From Candidatus Brocadia pituitae (GTDB lineage Bacteria > Planctomycetota > Brocadiia > Brocadiales > Brocadiaceae): a stretch of 64,000 nucleotides of DNA. The stretch covers positions 2,984,613-3,048,612 of the forward strand of contig AP021856.1 of NCBI GenBank assembly GCA_017347445.1, in the 5' to 3' direction. A program made the position numbers and the translations under genes. The notes beneath the pieces are model-generated. The model saw only the letters and a program-made list of their open reading frames with translations, was not told the origin of the DNA and did not search any database. Each line of letters opens with the position of its first letter. The stretch's first letter is position 1. Of the stretch, positions 16,693 through 25,637 are shown in pieces.

Positions 16693-17982
16693 ATGGAGAA
16701 TCATAGAGAATATGAGAAACGGCACCAAGCGATTCAGTTGTATAAAAAGGGGCACGGATTCAATAAGATACTTCAGTTGGTACAAAGGAGTCGTGGATGG
16801 CTGCATAAATGGCTTAGAAGATACAAAGAATACGGGAATAAAGGTCTCAAAGATCGCAGTCGTGCACCGAGACGAATTTGGAGAAAAATATCTGGGCGAT
16901 TGATAAAGAAAATACTTTCTCTTCGGGAAGAACTGGAGACTCACAAGACACGCCGTTCTGCTTTTTCTGGGATAGGAGCGGAAGTTATCCACTGGGAACT
17001 CGAACAGAAGAAGATACGGGATATTCCATCGATACCTACTATTGCACGAATACTTTCTCGATATGGGAAAACAGGCAATAAACAAGGACGTAAGGAAAAG
17101 GGGAAAAAACACCCCTACCCTTACTTTAAAGCTGAAAAGATGGGAGAACTCCACCAGACTGATCTTGTGGGGCCAAGATATCTCAGGGGTACTGACAAGG
17201 TTATCCGGTTTTATACGTTTCATACGGTTGATGTTGCAGGACGTACTGTCTGGGCGAGTCAGTTTACCGACAAACAGTCGATTTCTCTGTGCAAACATCT
17301 GCTTGAGGCATGGAGAAACCTTGGAATCCCAGAGGCATCGCAGATGGACAATGAAATGGCTGCCACGGGAGGTGGGAGATATCCGTACAGTATTTCTCAG
17401 GTTATTCGCCTTCATCTGCTTTTGGGTATTCACGTGGTATTTATTCCACAAGGCGAGCCGGGAAGAAATGCCACGGTTGAGAGTTTTAACGATCTTTGGC
17501 AGGAAAGGGTACTGAGAAGACATAGGTGTCTCTCCCTTGCACGATTGAAGAAAGTCAATGAGCGGTTTCTGAGGTACTATCAGTATAAAAAACCGCACCG
17601 AGGACTTACTCAAAAAGACCATGGTACGCGGTTTCCTGGAGTACTGAGAGACTCTTTGTGGGAGTCTCTGAAACAGATACCCATAGGGTTCAATCTCGAA
17701 CCTTACCTGGATGCACGGGGTTGTTTGGATATTCCCGTTGCAAAAGGGAATATCTCCTTTATAAGGAAGGTAGGCACGCATGGTAAAGTTGAAATTAACG
17801 GTAATCAATACTTTATCAGGAAGAAGCTTGAAGGGCAGTACCTTGTTGCAACCATTTTTACGCAACACAAGAAACTGGTGGTAAAACACGAGGGTAAGAC
17901 GATCAAGACTTTTTCTTTTCCCATAAAGGGTCATATAATCGATTCCTTACGGAAAGACAAAAAGAAACGACAAACCTTATAA
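16693..17982 (+). CDS. DDE transposase, IS481-like
   Basis: 429 residues from ATG 16693, with GAGGAGGAG just upstream; a TTG at 16678 is unlikely. The N-terminus (about 1-65) is a helix-turn-helix (KRHQAIQLYKKGHGFNKILQL...GWLHKWLRRY). The integrase core has Asp157 (LHQTD), Asp219 (SQMDN) and Glu263 (NATVESFNDLW), spaced as in DDE enzymes. The C-terminal 80 residues form a small beta-rich domain (KVEINGNQYFIRK). The frame is intact, so the copy may be active. A long open frame on the opposite strand is only its shadow. Confidence 0.92.
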   Translation: MENHREYEKRHQAIQLYKKGHGFNKILQLVQRSRGWLHKWLRRYKEYGNKGLKDRSRAPRRIWRKISGRLIKKILSLREELETHKTRRSAFSGIGAEVIHWELEQKKIRDIPSIPTIARILSRYGKTGNKQGRKEKGKKHPYPYFKAEKMGELHQTDLVGPRYLRGTDKVIRFYTFHTVDVAGRTVWASQFTDKQSISLCKHLLEAWRNLGIPEASQMDNEMAATGGGRYPYSISQVIRLHLLLGIHVVFIPQGEPGRNATVESFNDLWQERVLRRHRCLSLARLKKVNERFLRYYQYKKPHRGLTQKDHGTRFPGVLRDSLWESLKQIPIGFNLEPYLDARGCLDIPVAKGNISFIRKVGTHGKVEINGNQYFIRKKLEGQYLVATIFTQHKKLVVKHEGKTIKTFSFPIKGHIIDSLRKDKKKRQTL

Positions 17983-18065
17983 AACCTATTTCTCAGGGGA
18001 CACAACAGATTATTGTAGAGAGAGTACGAGTTTGTTTTCGTTACACATTGTTTAATTTTTTTGGC

Positions 18066-18124
18066 GGGCAGGCATGGTTAACTCCAGTCGTCCTACGGAC
18101 TCCTTCCGTTAACCATGCCTGCCC
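18066..18124 (+). terminator. Long hairpin after the transposase gene
   Basis: GGGCAGGCATGGTTAAC (18066-18082) pairs perfectly with GTTAACCATGCCTGCCC (18108-18124). It lies 83 bases after the transposase stop, inside the IS right end, and may stop read-through; no long T-run follows. Confidence 0.5.
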
Positions 18125-18237
18125 TTTATCTGATTATGTTCACGATGTTATGATATTTCTGAGCATTAAAAATCAGTTCACGATGTTATGATAGCAACCA
18201 ATTAGGCCTTTGGCAACTTAATTTAAAGAGAAGATCA

Positions 18238-18336
18238 AACCGCAGAACAAGGAATTTAGTAGGGACACGGTGCTCCGTGCCCCTACTTCATCATTCAACA
18301 TTCCTTGTTCGATATTCGGCGTACTGCTTTTCAATG
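18238..18336. repeat. Palindromic repeat, family B copy 2
   Basis: It is nearly identical to 9060-9156: AACAAGGAATTTAGTAGGGA, an inner hairpin GGGACACGG/CCGTGCCCC, ACATTCCTTGTTCGATATTC and GGCGTACTGCTTTTCAATG. Confidence 0.75.
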
Positions 18337-18400
18337 GAGAACGAAGAAATTCTTCTCTCTGCAACAACTTTGAAATTCCTATACATCAGGTATGAACGCA

Positions 18401-18745
18401 TCACTGCGACTTCTCGTTTTCAAAAATACGCTTGAATTCTTTTTCCATCAATACGGTTATCCTGCCGGTGTATTTCTTGTATTTCGATATCAGTTCCTTT
18501 GCCTCTGACGTCAGGGTTGCCCCGCCCCCACCCTTCCCCCCAGTAGTAACCTCCAGTAATTTTATACCCAATGCCTTCTCTGTGGCCTTGATCTTTCCCC
18601 AGGCAGCCCGGTACGACATACCCAGTTCTTTTGCCGCCGCATTCAAGGATCCCAGGCGCTCTACCGCCTCCAACAGCATCCGTCGCCCATCAGCAAAGGC
18701 GACACCCCCATTTTCTTCAAACCATATCTTACATTTCACCTTCAT
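18401..18745 (-). CDS. ModE-type winged-helix regulator lacking the molybdate-binding domain
   Basis: 114 residues, equal to the N-terminal DNA-binding part of ModE. FADGRRMLLEAVERLGSLNAAAKELGMSYRAAWGKIK is the LysR-like helix-turn-helix of ModE, and TTGGKGGGGATLT is the wing. There is no Mop domain, so it cannot sense molybdate alone; the separate Mop proteins might act with it (inference). No clear ribosome site is visible. A broken copy of the same gene lies at 23041-23199, on the other side of the rnk/ABC block. Confidence 0.85.
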   Translation of the reverse strand: MKVKCKIWFEENGGVAFADGRRMLLEAVERLGSLNAAAKELGMSYRAAWGKIKATEKALGIKLLEVTTGGKGGGGATLTSEAKELISKYKKYTGRITVLMEKEFKRIFENEKSQ

Positions 18746-19112
18746 ATTTGTGAAGTATTTCTAAAGTATTCATTATGTCTTAAAAGACACAATGTTGTCA
18801 AGGAAATATTTTCCCTCTGGACATTTTTTTACAAAAAGGAAAAAATGAACCATTTCATCCAACGAATATACACCTCCGTGCTTCTCACGTTGTGGCGCTT
18901 TACCTGAATTGCGTCACTCACCCGATTTAACAATTTAAGCCAGGACATGAAATACACTGGCATATTTCGGTAATTTAAGGTAGAGTAAAAAGATATTCGT
19001 AATACGCTATTGGACGCCCTTATCGCGTCTGACGGCGTTATTTTCGTGCAATCAGCATAAAACCAGCGTGCTCATTCCGACAAATAGTTATAATATTCAT
19101 AGTAAGCGTATA

Positions 19113-19251
19113 ATGACAATTGTCATTTCGGGGGGCGCTAGCCCGAAGCAATCTTAATAATGCGATTGCTTCACGTAGTTCACACTAAGCAAAGCGCATG
19201 CGCCCGCAATGACCAGGATAGAGTAAACGTATTTCATACGTTTACTCTATC
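19113..19251. promoter_or_regulatory. Cluster of perfect palindromes upstream of rnk
   Basis: In the 550-base gap before rnk there are ATGACAATTGTCAT (19113-19126), GAAGCAATC facing GATTGCTTC (19145-19172) and GATAGAGTAAACGTAT facing ATACGTTTACTCTATC with a 3-base loop (19217-19251). The last is a strong hairpin 46 bases before the rnk start. Candidate roles are operator, transcript leader structure or insertion border. Bases 18746-19112 hold no gene I can support. Confidence 0.45.
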
Positions 19252-19296
19252 CCGTATTATGGTTGATAACCGATCTGTTAGAAAGGATTGAATGTT

Positions 19297-19710
19297 ATGA
19301 GTAATAAACCCATTCAGATTACTGAGGCCGATCTCCACCGTTTAAAGAAACTGATTGAGGAGGCCCCTGCCGATTATCGTGAAAGTGACTACCTTCCCCG
19401 CCTGCAAGCAGAAATCGACCGGGCGGAAATTGTATCACCCCAGGCGGTGTCGCAGGCGGTCATCACCATGAATTCTACCGTAGTACTACAGGATCTGGAG
19501 ACAGGGGAAGAAGAGACTTACACCCTGGTGTTTCCTGAGAATGCCGACATCGCTCGCGGCAAAATCTCCATCCTGGCTCCTATCGGCACCGCGATGTTGG
19601 GGTACGAAGTCGGCAATACCTTTGAATGGAAAGTACCGGCCGGTAAGAGGCGTTTGAAGGTCAAGCAGATTCTCTATCAGCCGGAGGCAGCGGGTGATTA
19701 CCATTTATAG
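19297..19710 (+). CDS. rnk: Rnk/GreA-type regulator of nucleoside diphosphate kinase
   Basis: 137 residues from ATG 19297, with AGGA about nine bases upstream; a TTG at 19288 overlaps that site. The N-terminus (about 1-50) is the short Rnk coiled coil (ITEADLHRLKKLIEEAP...YLPRLQAEIDRAEIV). The C-terminus (about 55-137) is the GreA/GreB FKBP-like domain (NSTVVLQDLETGEEETYTLVFP, LAPIGTAMLGYEVGNTFEWKVP). Rnk relatives bind RNA polymerase. The gene opens a block of visibly higher GC than its neighbours, followed by ABC transporter genes. Confidence 0.85.
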   Translation: MSNKPIQITEADLHRLKKLIEEAPADYRESDYLPRLQAEIDRAEIVSPQAVSQAVITMNSTVVLQDLETGEEETYTLVFPENADIARGKISILAPIGTAMLGYEVGNTFEWKVPAGKRRLKVKQILYQPEAAGDYHL

Positions 19711-19851
19711 GCAATGCATTTCAGGTGTTAATCGCTTTGACATCAAGGATCAGCAGCACATCAAACGCTCCGTTCAACTTCAGCTCAATGTCCCTGCTGG
19801 TCTTATCTGCTGGTATCAAATCCAAAAGACACTCCATTTCCGGAGATGACT

Positions 19852-21579
19852 ATGCGGCGATTCCGGTTCAGCCCAGCGCTGCCCAAAACTCCGGCATTCA
19901 CTCCTGGCGACGGCCTGATTCTGCTTGGTCTCGTCACGATTCTTTACGCTGGAACGCGTTTGGCATTCAACGCTCCAGTCGTTATCGCCGGGCCGCATAT
20001 TTCTCTCTCGCCGTTGGCGTTGCCGTGGTATGCCTTGTTCTCAGTTGGGCGCATGATGGCAGCATATTTCCTCTCCCTGCTGTTTAGTCTGTTTTACGGC
20101 TATGCCGCTGCCCGCAATCGTACTGCCGGGACCGTGCTCATGCCTTTGCTGGACGTTTTGCAGAGCGTTCCTATTCTCTCGTTTCTGCCTGTTGTGTTGC
20201 TTAGTCTCACGACTATCCTGCCAGAAGGCTTTGCCGCAGAACTTGCGGCCATCGTCCTTATCTTCACCTCTCAGGCGTGGAACATGACGTTTAGCTTCTA
20301 TCAGTCCATAACCACCATTCCCAACGAACTGCGCGAGGCCGCCGCCATCTATCGTTTTTCCTTCTGGTTGCGTTTCTCAACCCTCGAATTGCCTTTCGCA
20401 GCAATCGGGTTGCTCTGGAACAGCATGATGAGCTGGTCTGGCGGTTGGTTTTTCCTCATGGCTGCTGAAATCTTCCATGTTGGTGCACGCGATTTCCGTT
20501 TGCCGGGTCTCGGTTCATATTTGCAAACCGCTGCCAATGAGGCCAACTTGCGGGCTATCGTGATGGGTATAGCGTCGTTGGTGCTGGTCATCATCTTTCT
20601 AGATCAGTTTGTTTGGCGACCATTGATAGCGTGGACAGACAAGTTCAAAGTAGAAATGGCGGAGGGTGGTGAACCGCCCGCCTCGTGGTTTTTCGAGATG
20701 CTTTCCCGGTCATGGCTTGTGAAGCAGTTCCGGGCCCGGGTACGGCGACCATTCAGCACATGGATTGATGGAAGACTCCGGAGACTCTCAAACGGGAAGG
20801 TCGCCACGCCAAAAGTTGTCCCACGCAGTAGGCGGCCATCATGGACACGGATCGTGCCTGCCAGCATTTTTGCAGTCGCCGCGCTGTATGGCATCTATCG
20901 GACTGCAACCTTGCTGCTTACCCTGCCCGCCGTAGCGTGGGGTCAGTTAGGCATCGGTCTGGCGGCAACATTAGCCCGCGTCACCGTCTCATTACTCATT
21001 GCCATGCTATGGACGATTCCCGTCGGCGTCCTCATCGGGACAAATCGACGGTGGGCAAATCTTCTTCAACCCGTCGTGCAAATTGTCGCGGCGATTCCGG
21101 CGACCGCTCTGTTCCCGGTATTACTTTTGGTGTTATTGCAAACGGCGAACGGCCTGAACATCTCGGCTATTGCGCTGATGCTGATGGGTGCACAGTGGTA
21201 TCTGCTGTTCAATGTGATAGCAGGAGCGGCAGCCATCCCCCAGGACTTGCGCCATACCACCGACCTGCTAAGGCTATCCTCATGGGATCGCTGGCGCACA
21301 TTGATTATGCCGGCAGTTTTTCCTTATATCGTCACCGGCGCAATTACGGCCAGCGGCGGCGCATGGAATGCCAGCGTCGTTGCCGAGTATGTGGAGTTTG
21401 GCGGACAAACTCACACTACCGCCGGAGTCGGGGCTCTTATCGCACAAGCAACAGGCAGAGGCGATTATGCGCTGCTGCTTGCCGCAACTTTAGCCCTCGC
21501 ATCCGTCGTCGTTTTCATCAATCGCACCTTCTGGCTGAGACTATATCGCCTGGCCGAAGAACGTTATCGTATGGAATAA
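19852..21579 (+). CDS. NitT/TauT-type ABC transporter double permease
   Basis: 575 residues from ATG 19852, preceded by CGGAG at six bases; the ATG at 19846 abuts that site. Two binding-protein-dependent transport permease domains are fused (about 60-265 and 350-560). Each has the EAA-like loop: ELREAAAIYRFSFWLRFSTLELP and DLRHTTDLLRLSSWDRWRTLIMP. Relatives move nitrate, sulfonate, taurine or bicarbonate, but no substrate-binding protein is present, so the substrate is unknown. It is followed by its ATPase after 19 bases. GC content is higher than in the flanking genes. Confidence 0.85.
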   Translation: MRRFRFSPALPKTPAFTPGDGLILLGLVTILYAGTRLAFNAPVVIAGPHISLSPLALPWYALFSVGRMMAAYFLSLLFSLFYGYAAARNRTAGTVLMPLLDVLQSVPILSFLPVVLLSLTTILPEGFAAELAAIVLIFTSQAWNMTFSFYQSITTIPNELREAAAIYRFSFWLRFSTLELPFAAIGLLWNSMMSWSGGWFFLMAAEIFHVGARDFRLPGLGSYLQTAANEANLRAIVMGIASLVLVIIFLDQFVWRPLIAWTDKFKVEMAEGGEPPASWFFEMLSRSWLVKQFRARVRRPFSTWIDGRLRRLSNGKVATPKVVPRSRRPSWTRIVPASIFAVAALYGIYRTATLLLTLPAVAWGQLGIGLAATLARVTVSLLIAMLWTIPVGVLIGTNRRWANLLQPVVQIVAAIPATALFPVLLLVLLQTANGLNISAIALMLMGAQWYLLFNVIAGAAAIPQDLRHTTDLLRLSSWDRWRTLIMPAVFPYIVTGAITASGGAWNASVVAEYVEFGGQTHTTAGVGALIAQATGRGDYALLLAATLALASVVVFINRTFWLRLYRLAEERYRME

Positions 21580-21598
21580 CTCACACCGGAGAGATCAC

Positions 21599-22900
21599 AT
21601 GACGGCAACTGCCTCCCTCAATCACGATGACAATCTGCTGCAGCTTCAAAATGTTACCAAAGCCTATGGGCGCGAGGCAAAGCGGTTTATCGCCATGCGG
21701 GACGTTAACCTGAGTCTCAGGCGGGGCGAATTTGTATGTTTGGTTGGGCCGTCGGGTTGTGGAAAATCCACCCTGTTGCGGATTGCCACCGGATTAAACC
21801 CAGCGACCTCCGGTGCGGTGTTGTATCGGGGACAGACGCTCAATGGCGTGAATCCATACGCCACAATTGTTTTTCAGACGTTTGCGCTATTTCCGTGGCT
21901 AACGGTTCTGGAAAACGTGGAAATCGCCCTCAAGGCTCGCCGCATGCCACCTGCTGAACGCACCATGCGCGCATTGAAACTCATTGATACCGTGGGCATG
22001 AACGGCTTCGAATCGGCCTATCCCCGAGAACTTTCCGGCGGTATGCGTCAAAAAATAGGCTTTGCCCGTGCGATGGCTATGGAGCCGGAATTGCTCTGCC
22101 TGGACGAGCCTTTTTCCGCTCTGGACGTACTTTCTGCCGAGGCCTTGCGCGGCGAATTAATGGAACTCTGGCTCAGCAAATCCATTCCCACACAGGCAAT
22201 CCTGATGGTCACACACAACATTGAAGAAGCAATACTCATGGCCGACCGGATCGTGGTCATGGGCAAAAACCCCGGACGCATCGTTGCCGATATTGCTGTC
22301 AATCTTCGCCATCCGCGCCATCGCAAAGACAGCGCTTTTCAAACCATGGTGGATAAAGTATACACCGCCGTTGCGGGTGAAACCAAATCGGAAAAGGAGA
22401 CCCTTGGCACTGCGCCCGGACAACCAGGCGAGAAACGTATGTTGCCCGACGTGCGACTGGAAGCGCTCGCCGGCCTGTTGGAAAGACTATCCGAAGAGAA
22501 CGGACGCTTTGATCTTTATCGCATGGGCGGTGAACTGACGTTAGAATTGGATGACCTCTTGCCGATTGTGGAAGCAGGCGAACTGCTGGGCTTCCTCACC
22601 GTCCACGCAGGTGATTTGCTGCTCTCCACACCCGGGCAAGCCTATGCAGAGGCCAGCATTCTGGCCCGCAAGGAAATAATAGCGGGGCGGGTTTTGCGTC
22701 TGCCCGTTATTGCCTGGATTTATAAGACACTGCGAAGCGATGACAATAAGCGTGTCGCCCGGGATTACTTCTATGACAAGCTTCAGGACGATTTCGGCGA
22801 TTTAACCGAAAAACTATTGGACATTGCCATCAGATGGGGGCGACAAGCTGAGTTGTTTGCTTATAATAGTGACACAGGCGAGCTGTTCTTAGAGAGTTGA
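21599..22900 (+). CDS. NitT/TauT-type ABC ATPase with AAA-associated C-terminal domain
   Basis: 433 residues. The N-terminal 260 residues are an ABC ATPase: Walker A GPSGCGKST, signature RELSGGMRQK, Walker B LLCLDEPF and switch His in MVTHN. The C-terminal part (about 285-430; LAGLLERLSEENGRFDLYRMGGELTL) matches the AAA-associated C-terminal domain found in some of these ATPases, which may be regulatory. It forms a two-gene unit with the double permease. Its final codons abut repeat hairpins at 22905. Confidence 0.88.
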   Translation: MTATASLNHDDNLLQLQNVTKAYGREAKRFIAMRDVNLSLRRGEFVCLVGPSGCGKSTLLRIATGLNPATSGAVLYRGQTLNGVNPYATIVFQTFALFPWLTVLENVEIALKARRMPPAERTMRALKLIDTVGMNGFESAYPRELSGGMRQKIGFARAMAMEPELLCLDEPFSALDVLSAEALRGELMELWLSKSIPTQAILMVTHNIEEAILMADRIVVMGKNPGRIVADIAVNLRHPRHRKDSAFQTMVDKVYTAVAGETKSEKETLGTAPGQPGEKRMLPDVRLEALAGLLERLSEENGRFDLYRMGGELTLELDDLLPIVEAGELLGFLTVHAGDLLLSTPGQAYAEASILARKEIIAGRVLRLPVIAWIYKTLRSDDNKRVARDYFYDKLQDDFGDLTEKLLDIAIRWGRQAELFAYNSDTGELFLES

Positions 22901-22904
22901 GTGG

Positions 22905-22987
22905 CACGGACAAGCTTTGCTTGTCCGTGATTGCATGCAAAGTGGTCCGGATCTTGTTACCACACGGACAAACGGAGTTTGTCCGTG
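22905..22987. repeat. Two CACGGACAA-family hairpins
   Basis: CACGGACAAGC/GCTTGTCCGTG (22905-22929) and CACGGACAAAC/GTTTGTCCGTG (22963-22987), each with a 3-base loop. They lie just after the ABC ATPase stop codon and could slow transcription or protect the mRNA end. Confidence 0.65.
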
Positions 22988-23040
22988 CCACCACGACATT
23001 GGACTGCAACCAACATTGCTCCGCCCTTTTGCTGTAGTAA

Positions 23041-23199
23041 TCGCGAGAGACTTTATGCCGGGCATCTTCTCTATCGCCTTGATCTTTCCCCATGCAACCC
23101 GACGCGAGATACCCTATTCCTTTGATGCAGCAGGTAAGGAGCCCAAACGGCCTGCGGTCTCCGGCATCATCCGCCGTCCCTCAGCAAAGACTACACCAC
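23041..23199 (-). pseudogene. Broken copy of the ModE-type regulator
   Basis: The minus strand reads VVFAEGRRMMPETAGRLGSLPAASKE, then a stop, then GISRRVAWGKIKAIEKMPGIK. This aligns with AFADGRRMLLEAVERLGSLNAAAKE-LGMSYRAAWGKIKATEKALGIK of the intact gene at 18401. Start, wing and end are missing. It directly follows the htpG stop codon. Confidence 0.75.
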
Positions 23200-23200
23200 A

Positions 23201-25111
23201 TCAAATAATAATCCTCTTCCCCTCACCAAGCACGGCCTTTGTCAGTTCCTCCATAAGGTCGTTCAGGCGAGATACCATTGACGTAGGATCAAAGACAACC
23301 CCGTCCTGCATTAATGCATTCTCAAAGAGCTGGTGCGCTATCTTTTCGATGAGTGGCTGACAACTGGGATTTTCATTCATCCGGGACAGATTCTGGATCA
23401 TCCGGTTTTTCCGGTTAATTTCCATAATCTTTTTGGATATCTTATAATTGCTATCCGCCATTTGTATCAGTTTCTGGACGTGGACGCTGGGTACCCCGTC
23501 AGGGTTTACCAGGCAACAGGGACTATCGACCAGCCGGTTTGACTCCTTAACGTCAATGACCCTGTCCGCCAGGGTTACCTTGATCGTCTTCAGGAGATGT
23601 TTAAATATTTCCTCGTAATTCTGAGGTTCTTCTGAGGTATCAACAATCTTTTTGTCGCTATCCTTGAGCAGATCCAGATTTGCCTGGTCGGCAGAGCGAA
23701 TCGGTACTTTCTCAAATTCATGAAGACCGGAAAGGATAAATTCATCATTGGGATCGGTCAAATACAGCACTTCCACCTCTTTTTTCCGGAATATCTCCAG
23801 ATAGGGGCTTTTTTCTATCGTTTCACGGTTCACCGCCGTTATGTAATAAACCTCCTTCTGTTCGGGTTTCATCCTCCCTACGTATTCCTTCAGGGAAACC
23901 AGTCCGCTGGCGTCTGCACATTGTGAGGAATTAAACCTCAGCAGGTGCGACAGGGTATCCCTGTTTTCGAAATCAAAGTGCACGCCCTCTTTGAGAATCC
24001 GGCCAAATTGCCTCCAGAAGGCTTCGTATTTTTCCTTTTCATTTTTGTCCAGATCCTGCAGCAGGGTTATGATCTGCTTCACAAGAATACTCTTCATCTT
24101 CTGAATCATCCTGTTGTCCTGGAATGTCTCACGGGAGATATTCAAGGGGATATCCGCTGAGTCTACCACCCCGCGGATAAACCTCAGATATTCGGGCAAG
24201 AGCATCTTGCAGTCGGACTGAATGAGGATTTTATTGGAATAGAGCTGAAGCCCGTGTTCCAGTTTCTTAAAGCCGTAGGTTTCATAATTGGTCGATGGAC
24301 AATACAATATGCTGGAGAACTGGATGGGGGCCTCCGCAGAGGTATGCAGCCGGAAGAGCGGGGTATCTTCCGTATTGGAGATAAACTTATAAAATTCATT
24401 GTATTGTTCATCCGTGATATTCTTTTTCGGTTCCTTCCAGATAGCCGTGATTTGGTTGGCCCTTTCACCACAGACCATAATGGGAAAACTGACAAAATTT
24501 GAATATTTTTTGATAATCGACTGGATTCTGGATTTATCGAGATATTCCTTTTCATCATCTTTGAGATGCACGACAATATCAGTCCCGCGCTTCTCCTTTT
24601 CGACCGGATTCAAAAAATATTTTCCCGTCCCGTCCGAATGCCATTCATACGCCGGTTCGTCCTTTTTGTATGACCGGGTTCTGATCCTGACGTCATCGGC
24701 AACCATAAACACCGAATAGAAACCCACTCCGAACTGGCCGATGATGCTTGAATCTTTCCGTGCCTGCTCCGACAGGTTCGCAATGAATTCCAACGACCCT
24801 GATTTCGCAATAGTCCCTACATTCTGAACAACTTCATCCCGTGTCATTCCGATGCCGGAGTCGCTGATCGTTAGGATCTTGTTTTTTTCATCTACGTCTA
24901 TATTGATTTCCAGGGACTGGTCTCTTCCCTCGTAATCAGGATTTGAGAGTGAGTAATACCGCATCTTGGTCAGCGCGTCTGAGGCATTTGAGATGAGTTC
25001 CCTGAGAAAAACCTCCTTGTGGGTATAAAGGGAGTGCGACAGAATGTTTAATAATTTTTTAATTTCTGCCTGAAACTCAAAACTTTCTCCGTGTTTTATC
25101 TCTTCGGTCAT
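23201..25111 (-). CDS. htpG: Chaperone HtpG (Hsp90)
   Basis: 636 residues, the normal size of bacterial Hsp90. The GHKL ATPase motifs are FLRELISNASDAL (about 38-50), SDSGIGMTRDEV and GQFGVGFYSVFMVADDV. The middle domain carries ISRETFQDN (catalytic Arg region) and the C-terminal dimer domain ends the protein. AGGAG lies six bases before the ATG. It is a cytoplasmic folding chaperone. No chaperone partner genes adjoin it. Confidence 0.97.
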   Translation of the reverse strand: MTEEIKHGESFEFQAEIKKLLNILSHSLYTHKEVFLRELISNASDALTKMRYYSLSNPDYEGRDQSLEINIDVDEKNKILTISDSGIGMTRDEVVQNVGTIAKSGSLEFIANLSEQARKDSSIIGQFGVGFYSVFMVADDVRIRTRSYKKDEPAYEWHSDGTGKYFLNPVEKEKRGTDIVVHLKDDEKEYLDKSRIQSIIKKYSNFVSFPIMVCGERANQITAIWKEPKKNITDEQYNEFYKFISNTEDTPLFRLHTSAEAPIQFSSILYCPSTNYETYGFKKLEHGLQLYSNKILIQSDCKMLLPEYLRFIRGVVDSADIPLNISRETFQDNRMIQKMKSILVKQIITLLQDLDKNEKEKYEAFWRQFGRILKEGVHFDFENRDTLSHLLRFNSSQCADASGLVSLKEYVGRMKPEQKEVYYITAVNRETIEKSPYLEIFRKKEVEVLYLTDPNDEFILSGLHEFEKVPIRSADQANLDLLKDSDKKIVDTSEEPQNYEEIFKHLLKTIKVTLADRVIDVKESNRLVDSPCCLVNPDGVPSVHVQKLIQMADSNYKISKKIMEINRKNRMIQNLSRMNENPSCQPLIEKIAHQLFENALMQDGVVFDPTSMVSRLNDLMEELTKAVLGEGKRIII

Positions 25112-25327
25112 ACATCACTCCTGTGAATAAGTACATGTTAATATTCAGTTTCTTGTCCTAGTTCGTAAAATAAGACTAGAAAATAACAAATCTGCCAGAA
25201 ATTGTCAATACCATCACACGTTCCCGTCGCTCCTAATTCCAGCAAAAAACTGTGTCGGGTTCGTGCTTGACACCGTAAACACGGCATGATAAACTTCACA
25301 AAAATTTGAATGAGATTCTTCGCTTCT

Positions 25328-25356
25328 CTCAGAATGACAAACAGTGTCATTCTGAG
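25328..25356. repeat. CTCAGAATGACA hairpin
   Basis: CTCAGAATGACA and TGTCATTCTGAG form a 12-bp stem with loop AACAG. Related half-sites occur at 30870-30965 and near 43880. It lies in the gap between htpG and glyQ. Confidence 0.6.
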
Positions 25357-25392
25357 GGAGTGACGCGACGAAGAATTTTTGTTTGAAATTTC

Positions 25393-25527
25393 ATAACAAT
25401 TTAGTTTTTTGAAAAAGAATATCCATATATCATCGATATTACGGTAGGGGCAGGTTTCAAACCTGCCCCTACCTAGCGATGGCATACCGTGTCGTTATTG
25501 AAATTTTTCAAAAGACTAAAGTGTTAC
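25393..25527 (+). repeat. MITE-like element, family A copy 4 (core type B)
   Basis: Terminal repeats ATAACAATTTAGTTTTTTGA and CTAAAGTGTTAC, with central palindrome GGGGCAGGTTTCAAACCTGC flanked by GTAG/CTAC. It is closely similar to the copy at 29240. A short C/G-run repeat (about 25575-25618) separates it from glyQ. Confidence 0.85.
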
Positions 25528-25637
25528 CGAAAATTGAAATTCCTGTATCTTAAAATCATTCTTTTTAGAGTAAGTTTTTACACCCCCCTGCACCCCCTCC
25601 TTGCCAGGGGGGGGATTTGATTGCGGCGTGCTGCGTT

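Larger units (their letters stand above)
16596..18193 (+). mobile_element. Insertion sequence, IS481-like, with doubled inverted repeats
   Basis: The left end carries TATCATAACATCGTGAACT twice (16596-16614 and 16622-16640). The right end carries its complement twice (18138-18155 and 18175-18193). The single gene inside encodes a DDE transposase. The inner pair (16622-18155) or the outer pair may be the active ends. Flanking AATTAGG occurs on both sides, but this is also part of the host repeat, so I do not claim a target duplication. Confidence 0.85.

Noticed and set aside
16624-17934. 436-residue open frame on the minus strand opposite the transposase
   Set aside because: It is antisense to a transposase with clear DDE motifs and a ribosome site; the translation shows no domain and has low-complexity basic/aromatic composition.
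20841-21602. 253-residue plus-strand frame overlapping the double permease
   Set aside because: It is in another frame of the permease gene, full of Arg, Ser and Cys without domain pattern; the permease frame has clear membrane helices and EAA loops.
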